Positions 36,101 to 47,885 of a stretch of 64,000 bases of DNA are shown piece after piece. Numbering within the stretch: the first letter of the stretch is position 1; each line of letters begins with the position of its first letter. The stretch covers positions 5,704,001 through 5,768,000 of the forward strand of contig NC_057924.1 of assembly GCF_018873765.1 (NCBI RefSeq), written 5' to 3'. This stretch comes from Telopea speciosissima. Its lineage: Eukaryota; Streptophyta; Magnoliopsida; Proteales; Proteaceae. Made by a program: the position numbers and the translations under genes. Below the pieces are notes generated by a model that was not told the DNA's origin, did not search any database, and saw only the letters and a list, made by a program, of their open reading frames with translations.

Positions 36101-36884
36101 GTGTGGGCCGAGAAAAGGCTGGGCACACCGCTGGTATACCACAAGTCCATTTGAAATGATTCCCCTACCCCTCCAGTATGATGCCCTATCTCGCCCCCCC
36201 CCCCCCCATTAGTGCTGCCTGCTAACTAACCGCACACTTGCCTGTCCCTCTCCCTTTAAAGTATTTAAGATTCAGTATTCCTACCTTCATTTCTCGGTGA
36301 CCAATCGAATTTTTATCCTCTCAGATTTTCTGCCCGGTAAAGTTGTCTGGTGCCTCTAATAAGAGTGGGGTGAACCCCACCAGATAGTGTATTCAAGCAG
36401 GGAGTTAGATCATCATTTTCACCCTTCTATGAGAGGAACCGGACAAAGAACCTAAGAGGATAAAGATCGGTGACCAACCTAAATCTTTTATCTCTTTGCC
36501 AATGAAGATTGTCTTTTTCAATGAAAATAAATTAAAGCATAGCAAGAATGGTGGTTTGTTGCTTTGACTATTAGTTCCATTCCGAGCTTAATCAGCAGTC
36601 TTGTCTACACTTGTCCTTTTTCTCTAGAATAGCTCTTTGCAACAATTCATTGATAGCAACAGGTCCAGAGATATAAAGCTATGCCAACTTAGATCGACAC
36701 TGATGTGTCTCACCTTGTCTTTTAATTCTTTCCATGTTTTTCCTTAGATCCATTTTTTGGATTGAGAATTTGAGGAAGATATGGAACCAAATTGTGTGAA
36801 GGGAGTGATTGTGTGATAAAGAGATTAGGATCTCAATTGAGTAACTAAGTAAGACCTTAAAAATAAAATTAATGGCTTAATTAC

Positions 36885-39800
36885 CTCTTTGTTCCAATCA
36901 GTCCGATATGTTATCCACAATAAAATAAGTGTCTGCATTGCTGTACCACCTATCATCCCTGACCATATGCCCTATAAAGTCATAGACATCAATTAATTAA
37001 TTTTAATCCACTTCTTAATATCAATATAACCCAATCTATTTGTTCTTTGATTCTTAAAGTAGCTACAAAGTCATATCAACTATATATGATCCACTACACA
37101 AACAAAAAAGAAAAAAAGAAGCCAAATTTTGATTAGAACTTCTCATCCCTATAGAACCCAGTAAAGTCTATCAATAATGAGCCCATCATCATTGACAAAT
37201 AAAGGTGAGATAGGGAGAATGTTCTCTGTGCCGCAGTGCAGGCTGCACCCAGGCGCATGGGCCTGCCACTCAGGGGGGCAGGGTGGTCATTGCGCCCACC
37301 CTCATGTGCCTTGCCGCAGTGCAGGCTGCACCCAGGCGCATGGGCCTGCCACTTAGGGGGGGCAGGGTGGTCATTGCACCCACCCTCATGTGCCTAGGCG
37401 CAATCTACGTTGCGGCATAGAGAACAACACCCTTAAAGGTGAAAAAACAAAATAGAACCAAGACTTTGTCATGGGGGAAGTTTTTGAATCAGGTGGTGCT
37501 CCTTATGGGGTACTTATTTATTGATTTCACCAGTATACTCAATTAAGTGTACTGGCCGACTTGTGGAAATCTATTCATGTTTGATAGGAAACACTCAATT
37601 TCATATATTTGGAATGCATAAAAAAGGGAGAGATTTCAGAAAAAATAAAAAAAAATCTTGCTTATGTTATCATATCCTACACTTATGAGATTGAAATTTT
37701 GTGCAGAGGTGAACCCATTGGTCTCATGCTTACATGTTAATTTTCAGTCCAACTGGAGATGAGCAAGTGGCAAAATAAAACTTTCAGAGGTCTAAGAATA
37801 CCAAGTGGGGGCATGGCAATAAATGGGAGAGTACATATATGATTGAATTTAAATATAGAACTTGGCAAGTGGTAAATCCAAACCAGTCTCTAGATATTAA
37901 ATGATTATAATTGTTATATAATCAATCCACATGGCCGAAGGAGGTGGGTCACCCGTAGATACTCTGTGGATGGAAATGTCCATAGAATCTTTTGCCAAAA
38001 ATTACGATTTTTTCTCAATTTTTTTCACCGCAATTGACAAGAAACTTTCTCCTTAAGAAAGGAGGAGGGCTGGGGAAAATGTCTCAATCTAAACTATGTA
38101 AAAGATGGCGATAAATGATTATATATACAAGAAAATAAAGGGTTTTATGAATAAACAATATAGAGGAGCGCACCATTAATGTGAGATGGAATCGTTTCAT
38201 ACATAGACGGACAATAAAATCATTTTATATAAAGTGAGAAATTGACCGCTCAAAGAACCTTTTCTGATATGATCATGAAAGGTTGAAAAAAGAACCTTTT
38301 TTACCATATGATCATGAAAGGTTGAAAAAGCAAAATGGTGGAGAATGTAAAAATTGTAATACCTTGGCACCAAAATCGAACTTAAAACCCAGAAGAGCCC
38401 CAAGTGGAATCCCAACCACATAATAGCATCCCACATTAATATACGCCACAAGTGTCTGCCATCCACACCCAACAGCCACACCTTTATTCACATGAACAGT
38501 GCAACACTAGAATAAGTTAAAAATTTAGAGAGAGAGAGAGAGAGAGAGAGTTTTCAAATATGTTTGATCTTGTTGCATGGCAATATCCCGTGAGAGAGTG
38601 ACTAAAGTAAGCTTGTAAGTTAGGTGCCAGACGCGTGCATTGCATGTATGCAACTAATGAATATAAATTGGTGACCAGTAGAAGAAGCAAGAAGATGGAT
38701 CTGCCTCTCCTCTAGCAATGGCAGGAGTTGGAGGATCCAATTAATCCAACAAAAACAGGGGAGTTTTGATCATTTGATAGAGGGATCCGCCTGTGAAATG
38801 GAACTTGGCTCTTCTTCAATCGTGGTGGGAGTTGGAGGATCTAGCCCAGCATAAATAGGGGTTTTTTTTAATTATTTTAAAGGGAGTCATGCCATGGTTT
38901 TAATGCACGGTATCGGAATGATTATTGGCAACATGAAAAATTGATATGATACTGATATGCTATCGGCCTAGATCGGCTATATCGGAAAAAATTATCCTTT
39001 GATTCCTTTCAAAAATGAGTTTTCGGACCATTTTACCCTTTGTCTGTACCATGCTACCGATATGGTATCAGCACGATATCGGTATCGATGACTAGCAAAA
39101 TTGGTGCGTATCGCCCATATCAAACGATACGATACCGATACTTCGAATCATGGGTCCGCCTATGAAATAATCCAAACACCCCTATTTTTGCTGGACTGAT
39201 ACTTCAACTCCCACCATTAAGATAGATATGTAGGTAGATAGATAGATAGAGAATGCAAGTAAGTGAGGACGTACCGGAGAGTACGGGTTGAACACCGTTG
39301 AGGACAAGAGTGACTGCGAGGAGAGGGCAGAGTTCAGAAACAGCGTTGGCAACGGTCTCACCGCTAGTGAAAGCATAGCTGAGGACATGACGCAACGACA
39401 TCACCACCGTGGCCAGTATGGCTGATATTAGCAACGACACCCCTGTCACCATCACTACTGCGAATGCTGCTGATTTTGGGTGTCCTGCTTCAAGCTCATT
39501 GCTCACCCTCACACTGTTTTTCCATTATATCACTATCATTAATATCATCATGATCACCACCATTTTAGCTTAAACCACTTTCACTCTCACTCACTCAAAT
39601 GTTTGTCTTTATTTCATAAACTTTTTTTTTTTTTTTGCAAGTCAAGGACCGATAAATCATCAGGGTCAGGGAAAAATGGATTAAGTACACCGATCAAATT
39701 CCTGACATTGTTCTCCCAAGGGAGCAACAAACCACCAGGGCAAGACCTGGAATGCATTTCATGACTCTTTAAATATCATCGGATCCGCTCTATAGATTGG

Positions 39801-41875
39801 ATTGGGAAAAAAGTCTTTTGGATCTTGTGCAATAAGTGTGGGACTTGTGGGAGTCAATGATTAACTCCAAAGTCCATCACATATTTTCATGCACAAATTT
39901 ATTTATCAATCAAGCAGGGGGATCGTTGTGAGGCTGTGTGGCCCCTGCACCAGCACAAGACCATCCACATTTCATGAGAGTATGGCGGTCATTTCACCTT
40001 TTTTTGCATCTGACGCCATGCAGCCTCACAATCTTCTTTTTTTCTTAAAAGGGGAGGATGGATTGCTCATTTCATGAGAGTATGGCGGTCATTTCACCTT
40101 TTTTTGCATCTGACGCCATGCAGCCTCACAATCTTCTTTTTTTTCTCAAAAGGGGAGGATGGATTGCTGCCGGACTGCATGACCTTTGGACCAATGCGAG
40201 GCCAATGAGAGTGCACGTAGGGGTGGGGCGGTCATTCACTGTTCTAAGCTTTAAAACGACTTTGCTCTTACTATCTATTACTATTCGGTACCCAAAAAAA
40301 TAATTACCTTGCAGCTGCGTTGAATCCAACAGAAGCCATGAACGCACAACCATTGATTGTCATGCTGCACATCAGAACAAACTTTTGAGATTATGTATGG
40401 CCCACGGAAAAAGCATTAATCAATGGTGCAAATTAATAGACAAGTACCAGACAGCAAGAGAATCCAAAGCCAATTCAGGGTTCTTGAGCAAACCAGCAAT
40501 CAAAACAAGTATCTGAAAATACCAAGCTTCCAAGCAAAGCATCACCGCCGACGAAGCTGATAATTTCAAGAATTCCGGCAACCCAGAGAAAGCTTTGAAG
40601 GTGAACCCAGTCCATGTATGCTTACACTTACCACTCATCACTACGTAACAGAACTTGCCCACCGCAATGATCCACCATGACAAGCTTAACACCAAAGAAG
40701 CACCAAGAAGACCCAATCCAAGCTTGAAAATCACTAACCAAGTCATTAAGAGATGAAGTGCAAGTGTAGCTGTTGATATGTAAGCACTAGGTGCAACGAT
40801 GCTCTGTGCTTGCAGGAATTTCTGGATAGGGAAGTTGGCAGCGTATGCAAATATCTGGGGGATCAATCCATACACGTACACTGCAGCAGCAGAAGCAATG
40901 GTGGAGGATTCACCCAGTAAGAGTAATATGGGCTTCGAGAATGTATAGATCACCATGAGTGGAATCCCAGTTGCCATGAGTAGAACAGTTGATCTCTGCA
41001 TATAGATCCCCAGCATTTCGTACTTGCCTGCTCCATAAGCTTGTCCACACAGTGTCTCAACCGCACTACCCATGCCCAGCTGCTCACATAGTTCATCAAT
41101 ATTTCTTAAGAATTTGGGTAGAATTCATCCTCAAAAACTAGCCGTTAAAGTTAAAAGAAATCAAATCCTTTCCAATGACATTTGATCATCAAAGTCAATC
41201 TCCCACCATCCATGGGGTATGGGGATGGACTCTGGTGGTTAAATGTCATTGGAGAGGATCCGGGCTTGCTCTTCAAGATATTTGGCTCTCCTCTAGCCAT
41301 GGCCAGAGTTGGAGGGTTCAGTCCTGCAAAAACACCCAAAAACAAGGGTGGTTTTGGTCATTTCACAGCTGAACTAGACCCCCTTTAGCTCCCGCTACGA
41401 CTAGAGGAGAGCCGGATCCCCCTTAAAGCACCTATAAGTTTTCACATGGGGCTACTCAATATTAATTAGGAAGAAATAAGGGTAGGGGATAGAATACCAG
41501 GAGGCCATAGGTGAAGATTTGGATGCCGCTGTTGCCGAGGGAACAGGCGGCGTACTCGAGGTTACCGAGGTGACCAGAGAAGATCTGGGAGGACATGGAC
41601 ATGGAGTAGTTGATCATGTACATGACAACAGAAGGGGCTGCAAGATTGAAGAGCATCTTGAGTTCAATCAAGGAAGCTAATTGGAAACGTTTGAACGGTG
41701 ATAAGCTTTCGTCTGAGAGTACAGCTTCGAGTTGGTGGTTGGCTTGGTGATAGTTTGGTGATAGTTGTTTTTCTTGAAGGAGAGGTCGATGAAGAAGAAG
41801 AAGGTTCTCTTCTTCTTCTTCTTGGAGTGGTGGTGGTGGTGGTGATGAGGACTCCATGATTTGATGCTGTTGCAA
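36885..41875 (-). CDS. MATE efflux transporter, DETOXIFICATION 40-like (copy A)
   Basis: MATE proteins export or sequester organic compounds by proton or sodium antiport. Exons (minus strand): 41498-41875, 40448-41079, 40308-40364, 39275-39513, 38363-38481, 36885-36971; all borders are AG/GT and phases join correctly, giving 504 codons. The N-terminus is Pro/Glu-rich and cytosolic. Family motifs include [92 protein letters not shown] and YRTDWNKE, which match the DTX39/40 group. A first ATG at 41875 and a second at 41857 are both possible; I took the first. In this family a short final exon (about 20 residues) follows KE. I could not identify it, and reading past the donor at 36884 would add 19 residues ([12 protein letters not shown]...) before a stop. 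The rest looks intact. Confidence 0.92.
37213..37430. repeat. F1 fold-back MITE with internally doubled arm (MATE A intron 5)
   Basis: The segment GCAGTGCAGGCTGCACCCAG followed by GCGCATGGGCCTGCC and the CAGGGTGGTCATTGC centre occurs twice in a row. A single-unit F1 copy sits at the same place in copy B (53607-53722), so the insertion predates the A/B duplication and the doubling happened later in A. Confidence 0.8.
38893..39154. repeat. F8 palindromic repeat in MATE A intron 4
   Basis: The left end CATGGTTTTAATGCACGG is answered by ACGATACCGATACTTCGAAT and CATGG-type sequence at the right. It is absent from the matching intron of MATE B, so it came after the duplication. Confidence 0.55.
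39968..40167. repeat. 100-bp tandem duplication in MATE A intron 3
   Basis: The unit beginning CATTTCATGAGAGTATGGCG starts at 39968 and again at 40068, an exact 100-bp period. The two units are nearly identical. The matching intron of MATE B has a different, larger array (56815-57590). Confidence 0.92.
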
Positions 41876-42109
41876 ACAGGTGGGAGATGCATGGCAGGGG
41901 GTAGCAGGCTGGCGGCTTTTAAAGGAGAAGGAAGGCCTGGTTCTCAGTGAGAGCCACTAGATTGAGTGGACCACTAGACCGATGATGATTCGTCGTTCCA
42001 GGATGGTTGCTATAGTGGGGCCCATCAGAAAAGGTGTGGGCCCGTTTTCTCTATCTCAAATGATTTTTTGTTTTTTTGTCGGTCATAAAAAAAACAATTA
42101 TCTCAAATG

Positions 42110-42272
42110 CAATTTGGATAAGCTGTCCCGCAGAACCGTGCTGACCGCCTTACCCCTATCTAAGACACAATAAGGCGGGGAATGATCGCCTTATCCCTGC
42201 CCAAGCAGGGGTAAAGCGATCATTCCTAGTCTCGCTGTTTCTCAGCAGTACGGTCTGCTAGGCAGCTCGGCC
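42110..42272. repeat. F2 fold-back MITE, 163 bp (copy A only)
   Basis: It starts CAATTTGGATAAGCTGTCC and ends GCAGCTCGGCC, flanked by CTCAAATG at 42102-42109 and 42273-42280. It is absent from the matching place in copy B (about 59275), so it inserted after the duplication. Confidence 0.75.
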
Positions 42273-42701
42273 CTCAAATGATGAATCTATACAAAATAGT
42301 GATATGATACTATAGATATAGAAGATTCTCTTCAAATTGGCAGCATTGAAAGAATGCAGATTAGATCCGTGGATTCCATGCGGATGGTGTGGGGGTCCCA
42401 AGGTCGGAATTCGTACGAGGACTTGATCCGAGCTCGCATTGAAAACCCTCTCCATTATTTTGTAGGAAAAAAAGAGTTCGGTTCTTTTGCACGAATCAAC
42501 AGGTGAACGTACATGCGAGAGTCAACCATCTACTCTATTTTTGCCATTTGCAAGGGGAGGAAGGGTTTTTAAGGAAACAAAATTAGAATGCGATTGGCTT
42601 TGAGATGTACGTACACCTGTTGGTACGTGCAGATGATCCTAGCTGGGAAAAAATTGCTTTTTTTTTTTTATATGAGCCCATATATACAGTAAACAATGGG
42701 G

Positions 42702-42835
42702 CGTTGTTCTCTGTGTCGTAGCTCAACCTATGCCTAGGCACATGGGGGTGGGCGCAATGACCACCCTGCCCCCCTGCACAGGCTGCCCATGTGTTTGGGC
42801 GCAGGCTACGCTGCGGCACAAAGAACATTCTCCCA
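42702..42835. repeat. F1 fold-back MITE (GC-rich), upstream of MATE A
   Basis: The arms GTTCTCTGTGTCGTAGC and GCGGCACAAAGAACATTCTC flank the centre CAATGACCACCCTGCCCCCC. The same insertion is at 59537-59677 upstream of MATE B, so it predates the duplication. Confidence 0.78.
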
Positions 42836-43189
42836 AAAAAGTATTGAAACCAAATAAGAACTTGAATCACGAGTTCAGAATATGATCTTGGAGTTTTTTA
42901 GGGCAGAATCATGATTAACAGAATTCTATTTAATCCAAGCAAATCAGATCTCGAATAAGTATGAAATCAGAAACACAGGATAGAAGGAAGTTCAGAAACT
43001 TGCTGATTCAATAGAGAGAGAGAAAAGAGGAGTGATAAGCAAGAATCCCACCTAATTTGTAGGCGGTGAATGTTTGTTACTGAGTGAATGTATATGCTCA
43101 TATTTTTTGTTTATAGAGCGGCCATATTAAACACGTATTGTATAATCGTCATACGAGTTTTATTATGCTGGATTTTGTAAAAATATTAT

Positions 43190-44434
43190 GGGTAAATTAC
43201 ACGACACCCTCTGAAAATCGAACGACACTCAATTCACCTCCTGATTTTTTGAAATACTCAACCGGCCCCCTCCACAGTAACGGTGTTAACTTAAATCAAA
43301 CAAAAAAGTGAAATGACGTATTTACCTTTTCGATTTAAACAAATGAAATCACTTTTATTTTTGGGTGCTTTCTTCTCCTCTTCCATCTCTGCCCATACCT
43401 CTCTCTTCCATCTTCTTCTTCCACCCATCCCTCCACTACCCCGAAGAGCTGCGGAATCATCCATATCGCAAATACCCCAGCTGCCATCGAGATCTCAGCC
43501 GATTGCCCTATCAGCCTCAAGAATCGCTCCTCGAAAATGTACAGAAAGGTCAGGACGATGGCCGTTGTATTCAAGATCACCAAAATCTCTGCATATAGAT
43601 CCCCAACATATCCAGCTGCCAAGCTCCGAATTTCAGTTAATGAGGAAGACAATATCTAGAAGTCAGACTTGCAAAGCAGGCACCTTCTTCACCAAACCAT
43701 CGATTTGTCTTCGCCCAAAACTTTGTAGCCAACCCTGTTGCATCTGCAACCCATGCAAGATCCTGTTACGTGCATTGTTGCTTCCTTACATTTTAGCTTA
43801 GTCGAGAAATACGTTTCATAAGGATCAAGAGATTTCTCACGCTGAAAAATAACAGCTGCAAAGGTGAGAAAATCTGAGTCCGGCAGTTGCAGCGGTGACA
43901 AAGGCGACTAATCCTCTCAAAGACACAGAGTACAGTGATGGAAGAGAAAGAGAACAAAGGGATATAGTTTGGTGCCCAAAACGAAGGTCGTTTTGTGAAG
44001 GTCGAAAGATTTCAGTGGCAAGAGAATAAACATTTGCAGCGACAAAATTGGATTTGCAGAGACACGTTTCGTGTTGAGTTCATGTTTAACGGAAAAAATA
44101 AATTTCCTTCAGATTTGAAGAAGAGGGTTGTGCAATGGTGGTTTGTTTAAGAAGAAGGGTGAAGATGGAGATGGAGTTGCGGGTCATGTGAGGAAGATGA
44201 TCGATTTGGGGGGTTTTAGATTTAAGGGTAAAAAAGTAACTCTACACTAGTCAAGGGTAGTTTAGGGATTTAAATTTATTTAACTAATTGGCATCATCAC
44301 TTAACAGCATAAAACTGGCGGTAGGGACTAATTTGTCATATTAGGGTCTAACCCAGGGATGATTTGAGTATTTTCAAACATCAAGGGGTGATTTGAGTTT
44401 CGTATGAAAATTAGGGGTGACGTGTAATTTACCC
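43190..44434. mobile_element. Mutator-like element 1 (non-autonomous), carrying a MATE gene fragment
   Basis: The ends are inverted repeats: GGGTAAATTACACG at the left and CGTGTAATTTACCC at the right, with similarity continuing for about 80 bp. The flanks AAATATTAT (43181-43189) and AAATAATAT (44435-44443) match at 8 of 9 bases, as for a 9-bp Mutator target duplication. The uninterrupted site is seen in copy B near 60086-60098. There is no transposase. Inside, the minus strand at about 43440-43580 encodes VILNTTAIVLTFLYIFEERF followed by LRLIGQSAEISMAAG and FAIWMIPQLF, a MATE fragment. This is therefore a Pack-MULE-type element. Confidence 0.82.
43335..43652 (-). pseudogene. Captured MATE fragment inside Mutator-like element 1
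   Basis: About 60 residues match the MATE region following the CGQAYGA motif (LYIF..FLRLIGQSAEIS.AAG.FAIWMIPQLF). The wording FAIWMIPQLF differs from the [14 protein letters not shown] of the neighbouring MATE A and B, so the fragment came from another MATE subfamily and not from the host locus. It is an open reading frame of 105 codons but not a working transporter. Confidence 0.7.
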
Positions 44435-44462
44435 AAATAATATTATTGTCTAATTTGTTCAA

Positions 44463-45914
44463 GGGAAATTATCAGCGCCACCTTGAGTTATTCCGTTATT
44501 TTAATGCTACCCCACTAACTACCAAGATATCAATCTGACCCAAAAATTAACGGGGTTAGCCTTTTAACCGTTAATTAGTGATGTCAACAGGGTTATCTTA
44601 AAAGACAAAGTTGCCCTTGTTATGACATGAACTGTGTATGTTTTTGTAATTTCATCTCCTTCCCCCTCTCCTTTCTTCTCCGTCTCCCGCTACTATGGCA
44701 TGCCTCTCCCCTGTCTTGCCGGCTCCGGCTCCAGCTCAGGGAATCAGACTGGTTAGAACCAGAATCACGCCCTTTTCAGTTAAATGGTCAGTGAATTGAA
44801 AATTTTGATTACTGATTTCTATAGTAAGCTCTCCCCCCTCCCCCTCCCCCTCCCCCTCCCTCTTCCTTTAGAGCATCCCAACTAGATTAAATGAAAGGTG
44901 GTCACTGGTTTCTATTGTAAGCTCTACGATCCCCCTCCAAAGCATCAGCTTCTTCCCACTAGATTAAATGAAAGGAGGAAAGGTTTTCACATTTTATTAG
45001 TGCAGTGCCTCCTCCGCCACCAACCCAAAAAGAGAAAGAAAGAGAGAGTTGCAGTAGTAGTACTAGAAATGCATTATTAATTCATGAAGATGAAAGAGTT
45101 GTGGATTCTGTACTTCTTAATTATGAAGGTAGAGATTAGGCCCTCGTTAGTGTATCATTAAGAGAAATGAAAGGGCAATCGATGGTTCTGTTGTTTATGG
45201 GGATTAGGCGATTATTTGAAGGATTTCATGGAATTTCGGACTGAAACCGTCTCAACTCGATTGGAGTTTAGATGAAGCCTATCAATCCTCAGGAGGTGCC
45301 AGGGACAGAATTGGGAAAGGGTTGGAGCGAGTGGCAGGGACGGGCGGTGGTGGGGGAGAGCAGTGGGGGGGTGGGAGTGGAGGTTGCACAGCAGGGCTGC
45401 GGTACCTGAAAATGAGGTGGGGACGGAAGTTGTGACCGGTGGAGGTGGAGGTGGAGGTACCGGTGGACGATGAGATGGGGCAATTTGGATCCTCTACTGC
45501 TGAGCTGCCCGGCAGGACCGTGCTGCCCAAACACAGTGTTGCGCGCAATTTCCGCCTTATCCCTGCCCAAACGCTTTGCCCGAGTGGGGGTAAGGTGGTC
45601 ATTGCGCACAACACCATGTCTAGGCAGCACGGTCCTGCCGGGCAGCTCGGCATTAGAGGATCTGGATCCGAGATGGGGAGGATAAAATAGGAAATTTGTT
45701 TGATTTAGTGAAGGAAAATAGTTCACAAGGTACCTTAAACAATGAGCACCTCAGTTGTAATTTATCTTTTATGTTTTAGTGTAGAGGGTAGTTTAGTCAT
45801 TTGCATTACACTAAGTTATTTCGTTAGTTTTTTGGTCAGATTTGATATTTTGGTACTTAGTGGGGTTGCATTAAAATAACGGGATAACTTAGGGGGTAGC
45901 GTTGATAATTTCCC
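44463..45914. mobile_element. Mutator-like element 2 (non-autonomous)
   Basis: The inverted ends GGGAAATTATCAGCGCCACC and, at the right, GGTAGCGTTGATAATTTCCC share about 80 bp of similarity. The flanking 9-mers TTTGTTCAA (44454-44462) and TTTGTTTAA (45915-45923) match at 8 of 9 bases. The empty site is in copy B near 60104-60115. No transposase is recognised. The interior contains a repeated segment CCACTAGATTAAATGAAAGG-like and a nested F2 MITE (45481-45669). Confidence 0.82.
45481..45669. repeat. F2 fold-back MITE, 189 bp, nested in Mutator-like element 2
   Basis: It starts CAATTTGGATCCTCTACTGC and ends GATCTGGATCC. The 9-bp duplication GAGATGGGG is at 45472-45480 and 45670-45678. The arms share GAGCTGCCCGGCAGGACCGT in opposite orientation at nearly full identity. 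Confidence 0.88.
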
Positions 45915-46024
45915 TTTGTTTAATTGTCGTACATATCCGTACCCGTTTGATTGTCGTTCCTGAACTTACTAAGCTCCTAACACAGTTTTAAGCCAACATA
46001 GGGATAACAAGCTTTACCTCCTAC

Positions 46025-46205
46025 CGAAAAAGATCCTGTGCATCCGGGCAGCCGGGCTGCATGTGCAGCGCCAGACTCAAGGTGTTGCGCTTTGACCGCC
46101 TTACCCCTGCTTGGGCAAGGCACTTGGGCAGCGGTCAAAGCGCGCCGCCTTGAGTCTGGCGCTGCACATGCAGCCCGGCTGCCTCAATGCACAGGAGCCA
46201 GGTCC
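46025..46205. repeat. F2 fold-back MITE, 181 bp (copy A only)
   Basis: The palindrome (GGGCAGCCGGGCTGCATGTG at left, CACATGCAGCCCGGCTGCC at right) is flanked by the direct repeat TACCTCCTAC at 46015-46024 and 46206-46215. Copy B (about 60215-60225) has the single, uninterrupted target. Confidence 0.88.
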
Positions 46206-46389
46206 TACCTCCTACTCCCTTTTAACTTGTGTTGCCTTAACTTGTAAAACCTAAAGACTTCTCCACTTCATCAGAATCTACGTCTACTATTGTCACACAC
46301 TCTCTCTTTCTCAATCTCCTCAACAGAGAAATATCTGGTTATAGTGTAACCAAAGAGGGAGAAGAGTAATCGAAGATGATGAGAGGCTT

Positions 46390-47300
46390 ATTCGCAAGAG
46401 CATTATGAGGAAGAGATTTAAAGTAGGTTTAGTCATACTTTGATGGATACAAACATGGTGCGAATAGAAGAAAGAGAGATACCACAAAGTGACTATTATA
46501 AATATCTGGGGTCAATCATAAATAAAGAAGGGTAACATAGAGGATGACGTTGTACAGAGAATTAAAGTGGGTTAGATGAAGTAGAGGAGCATCTAAAGTG
46601 CTGTGTGACCAATGTATACCTTTAAAGCTTAAAGGAAAGTTCTATTGGATTATTGTTCGACTGACTATGATGTATGGGGCAGAATGTTAGGAAGTTAAGA
46701 ATTGTCATATTGAGAAGCTTTGTGTAACAAAGATGAGGATGTTAAGATGGATGTGCAAAAAAACTCGAAAGGATAAAGTAAGGAATGATAGTTTTAGAGC
46801 AGACTTGGGAGTTGCCCCGATGAATGACAAGCTCTGAGAAAGTCGTTTGAGATGGTATGGTCATGTTCAACGAAGGCCGACAGACGTCCAAGTAAGTAGG
46901 AGTGATATGCTAACGATTGAATGAGCTAAAGAGCTAAGGGTAGGCCTAAAATGACCATAGGGAAGTTGTGAGGAAGGACATGCATAGTCTAGGTATTATA
47001 CCAAGTATGTGCTCGGATAGAGTCTATTGGTGGGCACAGATCCATGTAGCAGGCCCCATCTAGTTGAGATTCTCCTGACTTGCTAGGTTGTGCCTCGTTC
47101 TTCTCACTTTTTAATTTAAACTTTCATTTTTCTTTTTGTTTTGCATCTTTTATCTGTCATCTTCTTTTTTCTTTTCTCATCTCATTTGCCACCTCTATTT
47201 TCTCCATCTCTTCATTCCCCTATTTTGTTTAGACCTCATTTTTTCCATTTTGTTTTGTTTGGATCCATGTAGCGACCCCATTAAGTTTGGATAAGGCTGA
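46390..47300 (+). mobile_element. RTE-like LINE, 5'-truncated
   Basis: The end of a LINE reverse transcriptase is recognisable in several frames: YYKYLGSIINKEG, then MRMLRWMCKKTRKDKVRND, LGVAPMNDKL and RWYGHVQRRPTDVQVSRSD. The 3' end reads CCATGTAGCGACCCCATTAA followed by GTTTGGATAAGGCTGAG and GTTGTTGT, as in plant RTE-type LINEs. It has frameshifts and stops and is dead. Confidence 0.75.
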
Positions 47301-47702
47301 GTTTGTTGTTGTAGATGAACAGTTGGGGGGACACAGTCATGGTGAGATAGGTTAGACCCTAGGCTGCACCCATTAGAATATATTCACTCATGAAAGCCAC
47401 AAAAATGGGGATTTGGTGTCCAGCAGGGAGAAGATGGGATTGCGGTGGAGGGTGAGGGCAGTGGGGAGAGGGATGTAGGGGAGAACAAGGGTGGGGCAGG
47501 AGTGGTTGCAGTAGGAGGAATAGCATGGTTGCAGGGGAAGGGGATGGGGAGGGGGAGGGTTGCAGGGGGTTGGGAGGAAGAACATCCTTGCAGGAGTGGT
47601 TTGCCGTCGGAAGAAAAAGGAGGAGAAGAAGACGACAATGAAAAAGAAGAACGAAGAAAATGGGTCCTACTTTTGTGATTTAAATTAATTAACATGAAAT
47701 AG

Positions 47703-47885
47703 AATGCTATACGGTCGTGCGCCTTATGTGGCTCCCACGCCTAGACACACAAGGCGCATTGACCGCCTGGGATTTCCGCTTTTGCATGGGGGCAAGATGG
47801 TCATTTCTAGGCGGTCAAGGTGCCTTGTGTGTCTAGGCGTGGAATTCAGAGAAAGTGCATGACTGGCGCACGATTGGGTAGCATT
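47703..47885. repeat. Fold-back element (AATGCTA...CGTGCGCC arms)
   Basis: The left arm AATGCTATACGGTCGTGCGC and the right arm GCGCACGATTGGGTAGCATT are inverted. Inner arms CCACGCCTAGACACACAAGG and CCTTGTGTGTCTAGGCGTGG pair perfectly. The centre has the F2-like theme of GACCGCC/GGCGGTC, so it may be a distant relative. Confidence 0.78.

Larger units (their letters stand above)
33598..46290. repeat. Duplication block, copy A
   Basis: Copy A is collinear with copy B (50003-61255), including all MATE exons and introns, the flanks at both ends and two F1 MITEs. Copy A alone carries the two Mutator-like elements (43190-44434 and 44463-45914) and two F2 MITEs (42110 and 46025). By my own count, exon 2 of the MATE genes (632 bp) differs at about 18 positions between A and B (about 97% identity), which points to a fairly recent duplication. 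Confidence 0.88.

Noticed and set aside
36700-36790. Possible last MATE exon after exon 6
   Set aside because: A short frame with KHGKN-like end is not conserved between copies A, B and C and does not resemble the family C-terminus.
44690-44780. Possible captured gene exon in Mutator-like element 2
   Set aside because: No protein family could be recognised; the frame is short and unsupported.
47384-47695. Pro/Ser-rich open frame on the minus strand near 47.5 kb
   Set aside because: It is purine/pyrimidine-biased low-complexity sequence adjacent to the LINE tail, with no homology recognised.
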